Shown: positions 57,078 to 64,000 of the stretch, in pieces
How the letters are laid out: every line of letters starts with the position of its first letter
Numbering within the stretch: the first letter of the stretch is position 1
Source: Fagopyrum homotropicum
Taxonomy: Eukaryota; Streptophyta; Magnoliopsida; Caryophyllales; Polygonaceae
NCBI GenBank assembly: GCA_033239125.1
Contig: BSWB01000005.1
Coordinates: 18,963,447 to 19,027,446 of the forward strand
DNA length: 64,000 nt
Reading direction: 5' to 3'
Made by a program: the position numbers and the translations under genes
The notes under the pieces: generated by a model
Databases searched by the model: none
What the model saw: the letters and a program-made list of their open reading frames with translations, nothing else
What the model was told of the DNA's origin: nothing

Positions 57078-57779
57078 CACTACAAAAAAAAAAAAGTTTT
57101 GCGACGGAGGTTTGCGACGGCAAAAAACTGTTTTGCGACGGCGACCACCTATTCGCGACGGCGACCACCTATTCGCGACGGCGTGGCGTCGGCAAAGCCG
57201 CTGACGCGAAGCTGTCCGACGCAAAAGGTTTTTGCGACGGTATTTTACCGACGCAAAAAGTTTGCGACGGTAAATTACCGACGCAAAAGCTTGCGACGGC
57301 GTGACGTCGGCCACAGCCGTCGCAAACAAAGGTCCTCGACGGCGCCAAATTTAAGTTTTGTGACGGGTTACGCCGTCGCAACAATGCAATGACGTGTAAT
57401 TTTTAAATTTTTTGCGACGGCAAGCGCCGTCGCAAAAAAATAAAAAAAGACAAAACCGAAATAAAATTGTGATGGCTAGCTCCCGTCGCAAATAGTGTAA
57501 CGGCTACATTATTTAAAATATGTGATTGTCGACGCAAATGTTACACCTGAATCGCATAATTGTGATGATTTGGAGCCGTCACAAACCTAAATAGTGTAAC
57601 GGCTACATTATTTTAATATGCAATAATTTCACATAAATTAAAGAGTAATCAAATAACCAAAGTACAATATAGCATATTCCACATTAAAAGTATAATATAG
57701 CATATTACATTAGTTTCAAGTCATTGTGAACAATCCACAAAAAAAAAAAGTCATTGCGAACAACACAAAATGAACCATA

Positions 57780-58372
57780 TTTAAATGTTTTCACTTGGAT
57801 TTTTTTCTTGAGCGACTTCTTCAGCGGCGGACTCTCTTTGACCTTCTCCAATAGACTCATTTTGATGAACACTTGTTCCACCCTACAAAACCAAAATTCA
57901 CTACATTAACATGAAATATGATATTCAAGCATTTGTCAACAACAATATTAACAACACTACACATTAATATCATTATCACTAAACCAAGTACCAAGTACCA
58001 ACTATCCACAAGTGTACGGGAGTTTCTGTGTACGAGAGACACTACTAAGCATTAGACAAACCACAAAACTCAATTAGACAAATCATGACACCACAAAACC
58101 CAACCAACAACACAATGAAAACCAAGCGAATTCAAACCTAAAATTAGTAACCTCGTTATTTTTTCGTACACTAAGACAATAAAATTAGTAGCCTCATGAA
58201 GAACTTAGAAAGCAAAACATTTAAGCAACTTCTTTTGTGCATGAAAATACTACAACTCCAAAAATAATTTGAACATACCTGAATAAGTGAATTTGCACTT
58301 CTTCCATCATTACTTTCCAAAAGCGCAAGACGGTCAAGTACTTGTTGATATTTTATTTGTGTATTACTTTCC
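57780..58372 (-). pseudogene. Possible last two exons of a CACTA-borne gene
   Basis: On the minus strand an exon-like segment (58372-58282) reads YQQVLDRLALLESNDGRSA and ends CAG followed by GTATGT, a good splice donor. At about 57885 TTTTGTAG is followed by a segment reading GGTSVHQNESIGEGQ and ending in TAA near 57786. Joined they would give a charged, coiled-coil C-terminus, as in the second (TNPA/ORF1-like) gene of En/Spm elements. I see no conserved domain and upstream exons are not recognisable. Confidence 0.35.
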
Positions 58373-60600
58373 AAAAATAATGAGAACCTTTTTGTGTTTC
58401 TAAGTACGAAGTTGTTAAATTAACCTACACTAATTATTTTTTTTGTGTATTCATCTTATTTGTGTATTACTTTGTCTTTTGGCATCCAAAACTCCAATAT
58501 GGTCGGGAGCAGTGAGTGAGTGTGTACACAAATATTCGAAACAGATACCGTAAGAAAAGCTATAAATAGTATTTAGTGTTAGTTTTAGAATAGGCGGAGG
58601 CAAGTAAATAAGAAATGTAAAAGGAAATTGTTGTATCGGCAATGTAGAGTAGAAAAATGGTGTAAATTTGGAATAATTTATCCATAGAAAAGGGCGCACT
58701 GGGGTTGGCATATCGGCGAAGAATCGGTCATGTTTAACTCCGTGCCTCCAATCTAATCTAATACTAATTGCACACTATTCACTGAAAATAATGGAAAAAG
58801 GCCAAACCTATTTTACCTTATATTTCTTTTTCTTTCACCTTCCTGCTCACTACTTACTACCTACTATATCTAAGGCTTCCACACAATTAAATCAATTTTA
58901 GTCCCTCTGTTAGTTGGGGTGGTGAAATGAAAATAATGAAAAAACGTAGTTTTTGATTGACGGGAATCATTTCGGTACCGGAAATAAATCCTAGCACTTC
59001 CAAACGAACCCTTTATATTATTCCGAAAAAACCAACTAATTACCTTCATTATTACTTATATATATGTTTGATTATTTGGTGATGCAAAAGCAAATGGCAG
59101 TCTGTGTTAGAGCTTAACACATGACATACGCAGTGTTCAACTCCACCACTCCAATAGAACTAGTTATCTTTTTTGTGTATTCATTCACTGCAATGCTATC
59201 CACTACGCAGTAGTATTTTTTAACCCATTCGTACAACTTCTTTTCTTACTCATAATTATCTGATACTATACTCTGTATTTTACAACATCTTATAGAGTAT
59301 CACAAGAATGACAAAGAGCAGAATCTGAGTACACACAATAGAACATAATTGAATTAATGAGAAGCTTTCGAGTGGATTTTCACCTATGACAAAGCTGAGA
59401 GGAAGAAGCAAGTAAGCGCCTAGAAACACCTCGCAAATTAAGCCTGAAAGAGAGGAAATAGTTGATGTGTGAGAATGCAAACGAGTAAATTGACACAGCA
59501 AGATAACTAGTTCTATTGAGTTGATATTAATTCAACTTGTTATTTTCCTGTCAATAATACAAAAAACAAAATTTTGAAAACAAAAATCAAATCTTGCTCA
59601 TTATAGTGGGGTAGTTAAAGCTGTAATCATCAAAGAAAGTTTTAAAGCTGCAATTATCAAACAAAAAGTTATATACTCAACTATCAAACCAAAAGGTGAG
59701 GCCAAAAACAAAATCTTGAAGTCTCATTTATAGGAATCTTAATCAATTGAAAAAATTATTATAGTGGGGTAGTAATCTTAAGAGCATAAGCATCCTCCTA
59801 ATAAGATCAAGTTATCGGATACTGTAAATCCAAAGAATGAAAAAACTGGTTGTGGCAATGCAAGTAAGAGGAAGATCGATTTATGCTCTCTTAAGCAGTT
59901 TGTTGATACAATGTTGCACACCACCTGTCAGTCAGCCAATATAATCAAATATTTGATGTCCTTTTTCAAGGCAAAAGCAAAACAATAGATTTGAGTCAAA
60001 GAGCAATCCCTCCTCTGATTTTGAATAGGCTGATGACACACAAACCTCAGGAGGGTAAAAGATTTTGTTCAACTATGCTTTCATCACCACTTTTCAATGT
60101 TTCCATCACCAAATCAAAAATAAACCAAATCCATCCCCGGCTCACACATATAGTATTCAAAATAGAAAAAGAAAAGAAAGTGGGTCCAATCCAAATCCAA
60201 AATCCATATCAATATAAAGTATCTGTCTAGAAAGAGCATCAAAACTTCCCTCCAGGAAACAGACATGAATCATTTCTGTAATCAAAATATAATAAACATT
60301 TTTCCATTAACTTGTTCAAATGTTTCCTCAGACATTCCACATTCTATGACTCCAATACAAGAAAATAAATAAAAATACCACAATTCGACTTTCTATCAAA
60401 ATCCAAACACAAACACAAACAAGATAGTTAGGAGACGAGATAGGTAAATGTTGCTTAGGCCTTATCTCACAAACGATGCTGAAAAACAAAGAGAATATGA
60501 AGACCAGCACTTCTGCACCTGCTTCCCGACAAACCCTAAAACCTCATCTTCTCTTCAATTCGATTTCCTTTTTAGTACCATCATCTTAATATTATGAACT
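58373..60600. other. C1 interior without recognisable genes
   Basis: AT-rich. Near 58440-58500 the minus strand repeats the NTQI segment seen at 58372, suggesting a local duplication. 58940-59012 resembles the 37607 MITE. No other structure seen. Confidence 0.5.
58940..59012 (-). mobile_element. Fragment related to the 37607 MITE
   Basis: The minus strand reads GGGTTCGTTTGGAAG ... ATTTCCGGTACC ... GTCAATCAAAAACTACG, matching the first ~70 bases of the MITE at 37607 with several changes. The other end is not clear. Confidence 0.5.
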
Positions 60601-61263
60601 GTGGAAAGATAAATCTGGAGAAATGGGATGGTTTGAATGGTTTAAGGCTGACCTAATTAGGTATATTTTCATAGTTATAATGAGTAGCAGCAATGGTGCC
60701 GTCAGATTGAGGAGTAGACAAAGAGAAGAGAAAAGTTCTAGGGATAATCAGAGAAGAAGGACTGGCCGGAATCAAGAACAACTAAAATCAAAACAAGGAA
60801 GAGGTGAAGACGAGAAGAAGACAATTACCTTCGTTCGATCTAGCAGCAGCAATGGTGGAAGAAGGGAGCCTGTGGAAGAATCGTGGAAGAAGCGTGGAAG
60901 ATGCGAAGAGAGAGTTCATCCAATTAGGGCTAATACGACGGACATAAAAAAAAAAGACGATAAAAGTACATATATTATTTTCCTTTTTATATTTACAAGT
61001 CAATTTTTTTTATTTTTGGCGGCAACTTTGGACCTTTTGCGACGGGAATCATAGCCGACGCAAAAGGAAAATTTTTTGCCGTCGGCAACAAAATGCGGTC
61101 GCAAATCAACGTACTATTCGCGACGGTAATGATTACGCGGTCGCAAAATAAGCGACCACAGTTATCGCCGTCACCATGCCGTCGCAAACATTGCTCATTG
61201 GCGTCGGGAAATCCTTGCCGACGCAAACCTCCGTCGCAAAACTAATTATTTTTTGTAGTGTTC

Positions 61264-61975
61264 CTTTGATAATTGCTTGGCTAACTTGTCATTAGTATTG
61301 CAAAGATGTGAGGAGACAAATCTTGTCTTCAATTGGGAGAAATGCCACTTCATGGTAAGTGAAGGCATTGTGTTAGGACTCTTGGTGTCTAACCGTGGCA
61401 TTGAGGTTGATAGGGCCAAAATTGAAATGATAGAGAAGTTGCCGCCACCTACCTCGGTAAAGGGGGTAAGGAGTTTCTTAGGGCATGCCGGTTTTTACCG
61501 GAGGTTTATCCAAGATTTCTCTAAAATTTCTAAGCCCCTCACTAACCTACTAATGAAGGATGTTGATTTTGTCTTTTCCAAAGATTGTCTTGAGGCTTTT
61601 TGTAGGTTGAAGAACGCCTTGATCTCCGCACCTATCATGCAACCTCCGGATTGGAGCCTACCATTTGAGATCATGTGCGATGCAAGCGATGTAGCCGTAG
61701 GGGCTGTTTTGGGGCAAAGGAAAGACGGGAAAACTCATGCTATTTATTATGCTAGCAAGACGCTAGATGATGCCCAACTCAATTATGCTACCACCGAGAA
61801 GGAGTTGCTAGCGGTGGTGTATGCATTTGAGAAGTTCCGCTCATACCTTGTTGGAGCGAAGGTCATAGTTTATACGGATCATGCTGCGATCCGTTATCTA
61901 CTTACAAAGAAGGATGCCAAACCAAGGTTGATTCGGTGGATCCTTCTTCTTCAAGAGTTTGATTTGGAGATATGA
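61264..61975 (+). CDS. G6 RT C-terminal part and RNase H
   Basis: Begins with FDNCLANLSLVL immediately after the CACTA element, in phase with the upstream half of RT once one TTC copy is discounted. RT thumb/connection: NWEKCHFMV, LGLLVSNRGIEVD, KGVRSFLGHAGFYRRFI. RNase H: IMCDASD (61672), TTEKELLAVVYAFEKF (61795), YTDHAAIRYL (61870), RWILLLQEFDLEI. Ends in TGA at 61973-61975, where G1 has an arginine codon at the equivalent site; a CGA-to-TGA change, the kind produced by decay of methylated cytosine, would explain it. Confidence 0.92.
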
Positions 61976-63409
61976 GATAAGAAGGGATCCGAGAACTCAG
62001 TGGCGGATCACCTTAGTAGATTGCCTCCATTAGAGCTTGGAAGAAATGACATTCCAATTGATGACTCATTCCGAGATGAGCAATTGCAAATGGTGGAAGA
62101 ATGCTTGCTCCAAGTGTCTAGAGAAAATGAGCCATGGTATGCCGACATTGTGAACTACTTGGTGTGTGAGGAAGTGCCTCCCGGATTGACATATGCACAA
62201 AGAAAGAAGTTCTTCAACGATGTGAGGCATTACTATTGGAGTGAGCCACTCTTGTTCAAGAAAGGCCCGGATGGGATGTTTAGAAGATGCATACCGGAAG
62301 ATAAAGTGGAGAGTGTGATCCGGCATTGTAACTCCTTACCATGTGGAGGCCATTCTAGCTCACACAAGACGTGTGCAAAGGTATTGCAATCCGGTTTTTA
62401 TTGGCCTAACTTGTTTAAAGATGTGCAAGGTTTTGTAGCGGCATGTGATGCTTGCCAAAGGACGGGCAACATCTCAAGAAGGAATGAGATGCCCTTGAAC
62501 AACATCCAAGAAGTCGAAATATTTGATGTGTGGGGTGTGGACTTCATGGGACCATTCCCTTCTTCATGTGGAAATCTCTTCATCCTATTGGCGGTGGACT
62601 ATGTGTCAAGATGGGTAGAGGCGATCACCTCTCCTACAAATGATGCCAAGGTGGTAGTGCAGTTCTTCAACCGGGTGATCTTCCCTAGGTTTGGAACACC
62701 AAGGGTGATCATTAGTGATGGAGGAAAGCACTTCACGAATAGGAACTTTGGAGCGCTTTTGGCTAAGTATGGGGTGACTCATAAGGTGGCAACACCTTAC
62801 CATCCCCAAACTAGTGGCCAAGTGGAGATTTCCAACCGGGAGATCAAGGCCATCCTTGAGAAGACGGTGTCTAGGACTAGAAAGGATTGGGCTATGAGGC
62901 TCAATGATGCTTTATGGGCATATAGAACCGCCTTCAAGACACCGATTGGCACCACTCCTTATAAATTGGTCTATGGCAAGTCTTGCCACCTTCCGGTAGA
63001 GATGGAGCATAGAGCTTATTGGGCCATTAAGTGGCTAAATTTTGATCTCAAGGCGGCGGGAGAAAAGAGATTGCTTGAATTGAATGCCCTCGAGGAGATC
63101 CGGTTGGACGCTTATGAGAATGCCCGGATTTACAAAGAGAGAACCAAAAGATGGCATGACAAGAGGATCATTCCCAAAGAGTTGAGTGAAGGAGATCTTG
63201 TCCTTCTCTTCAACTCAAGGCTAAGACTCTTTCCCGGAAAGCTCAAATCAAGATGGACCGGGCCATATGTAGTGAAGAAGATTTTTTCCCATGGAGCCAT
63301 TGAGATAGGAGGGGAACATTGTGGGAACTTTAAGGTGAATGGGCACCGATTGAAGAAGTATATCCCGGGAGCTCCGGTGGAGATAATTTCCCCACTTCAC
63401 CTAGAGTAG
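61976..63409 (+). CDS. G6 integrase
   Basis: Same phase as RNase H after the TGA. VADHLSRL ends the RNase H segment. The zinc-binding HHCC domain is readable as RHCN, GGHSSSHK and CDACQ (62320-62460). The DDE core has VDFMGPF (62536), IISDGGKHF (62708) and GQVEISNREI (62818), so all three acidic residues are present. Then YRTAFKTPIGTTPYKLVYGK (about 62920-62985), CHLPVE, and a C-terminal chromatin/DNA-binding-like segment with LFPGKLKSRWTGPY (63230-63280). Integrase joins element DNA to the host chromosome in the nucleus. It is intact in sequence and is the part missing from G1. Confidence 0.92.
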   Translation, partial: DKKGSENSVADHLSRLPPLELGRNDIPIDDSFRDEQLQMVEECLLQVSRENEPWYADIVNYLVCEEVPPGLTYAQRKKFFNDVRHYYWSEPLLFKKGPDGMFRRCIPEDKVESVIRHCNSLPCGGHSSSHKTCAKVLQSGFYWPNLFKDVQGFVAACDACQRTGNISRRNEMPLNNIQEVEIFDVWGVDFMGPFPSSCGNLFILLAVDYVSRWVEAITSPTNDAKVVVQFFNRVIFPRFGTPRVIISDGGKHFTNRNFGALLAKYGVTHKVATPYHPQTSGQVEISNREIKAILEKTVSRTRKDWAMRLNDALWAYRTAFKTPIGTTPYKLVYGKSCHLPVEMEHRAYWAIKWLNFDLKAAGEKRLLELNALEEIRLDAYENARIYKERTKRWHDKRIIPKELSEGDLVLLFNSRLRLFPGKLKSRWTGPYVVKKIFSHGAIEIGGEHCGNFKVNGHRLKKYIPGAPVEIISPLHLE

Positions 63410-64000
63410 ACGCCCCCGAGTTTGGTCAAGCTAATGACCTTAAAGAAGCGCTTGGTGGGAGGCAACCCATTGGTAACATTTTCCTTTTTCGTTTTGTTTT
63501 CGTTTTTTTAGACTTTTCTATCTTGTGTGTGTTTTTTCTACTTTGTGTGTGTGCTAGAACGTTAGTGGCATTGGAGGCCTTGCTCGACATAGGAATGATG
63601 ATGATGAAACCCTCATCAATTGTGGGTGGAGCGGACGCGGAACTTGGACAGCTAGCAATGCCTAGCGCGGGTCCCAAAGCTTTGATGGATGCTTAGAGCT
63701 CTCTACCATGGTTGAAAGGATCATCAAACATCAATTCACTATTGAGCAATCCCAAATACCATAACAAACCATTTTTACATTGTGAGAACCTTCTTTCACT
63801 CTCTCTACTTGTATACCACATTGGGGACAATGTGTTTCTAAGTATGGGATGGGGTTTGCATGATCCTTTGCATGATGAGCATCTAGGATAGTTTAAAATC
63901 TTCACATGTCTTGCATTGTACATACTTAAATCGAAAATACCATAAAAATCAGAAAATTTTAAAAATTTTGTGCTTTCTAGGTTTGGATATGATCCTAATG
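63410..64000 (+). other. G6 untranslated region after pol
   Basis: Contains the conserved AAGCGCTTGGTGGGAGGCAA block (63446-63465, continuing CCCA), a CT-rich stretch, and a hairpin CACATTG-GGGA-CAATGTG (63817-63834) followed by CTAAGTATGGGATGGGG. No frame is convincing. The 3' LTR is beyond the window. Confidence 0.8.

Larger units (their letters stand above)
57078..61260. mobile_element. C1: non-autonomous CACTA element (4183 bp)
   Basis: Terminal repeats CACTACAAAAAAA and TTTTTTGTAGTG; 3-bp target duplication TTC (57075-57077, 61261-61263). Subterminal arrays of GCGACGG/CCGTCGC fill 57098-57432 (about a dozen exact copies) and 61030-61240. GCGACGGC-AAGC-GCCGTCGC (57413-57432) is a perfect hairpin. 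No transposase (TNP2-type) frame is seen, so movement would need a related autonomous element. Interior AT-rich. Confidence 0.92.
51530..64000 (+). mobile_element. G6: nearly complete Athila-type element, 3' LTR off-window
   Basis: LTR 51530-53337, primer site 53344, gag from 53479, protease-RT 55108-57077, CACTA insertion 57078-61260, RT end-RNase H 61264-61975, integrase to 63409, then untranslated DNA to the window edge. Two in-frame stops (55102, 61973) and the CACTA insertion inactivate it. It lies in the protease-RT linker of G5; candidate target copy GACAC at 51525-51529. Confidence 0.9.

Noticed and set aside
60623..61054. 143-codon Arg/Glu-rich frame near the right end of C1
   Set aside because: Low complexity, runs into the subterminal repeat array, no family recognised.

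Overview
The window looks like a repeat-dense intergenic block of a flowering-plant nuclear genome, probably a eudicot (AT-rich unique DNA, a plant-specific DUF1677 gene, plant retrotransposon clades, plant-type CACTA and PIF/Harbinger-like elements). I cannot name the species. Only one host gene is convincing: the DUF1677 zinc-ribbon-like gene at 38325-38954 (minus). Almost everything else is transposable elements inserted into one another.

Left block (1-35757). An old Ty1/copia pol relic (7236-8068, resuming at 35731/35736) is the host. It was hit by G1, a minus-strand Athila-type Ty3/gypsy element (1-7235, running off the left edge; gag-protease-RT-RNase H but no integrase), and by G2 (8069-35730, plus strand), a deleted non-autonomous member of the same family. 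G2 carries a same-family solo LTR, S1 (11560-13328). Its 3' LTR is split by T1 (14830-33940), a minus-strand Ty3/gypsy element with initiator-Met primer site and Tekay-like ends. T1 is itself split by a near relative, T2 (18718-28615). Target-site duplications support S1 (GTGAG/ATGAG), T1 (GCGGG), T2 (ATTAA) and G2 (GGTTC/AGTTC).

Middle block (35758-42896). LTR-like relic DNA, a deleted copia relic with polypurine tract and LTR start (36855-37606), a small PIF/Harbinger-like MITE with TTA duplications, the DUF1677 gene with TATA and CCAAT boxes, featureless AT-rich DNA with a long (TA)n tract, and a second decayed copia integrase/RT relic (41140-42896).

Right block (42897-64000). A serial nest: copia relic > G3 (Athila-like, plus) > G4 (LTR fragment, minus) > G5 (plus) > G6 (plus, gag-PR-RT-RH-IN nearly complete) > C1, a 4.18-kb non-autonomous CACTA element inside the RT domain of G6 > remnant of a MITE relative inside C1. 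G6 runs off the right edge before its 3' LTR.

The most interesting signals are short motifs repeated in the Athila-type elements. (1) A 16-bp inverted repeat, two 7-bp arms around 2 bp, recurs in U3, in U5/leader, in coding linkers and after pol. It reads CACCTCG-GT-CGAGGTG in one family set and TTCCACG-GC-CGTGGAA in the other, at corresponding places. (2) A set of exactly four GACTTACCCGGTAA motifs lies in the transcribed part of seven of the eight full or nearly full LTRs, with conserved spacing of about 117-122 / 78-81 / 46-47 bp. (3) Hairpins with GGGA or GAAA loops sit near polypurine tracts or primer sites. I know of no function for (1) or (2).
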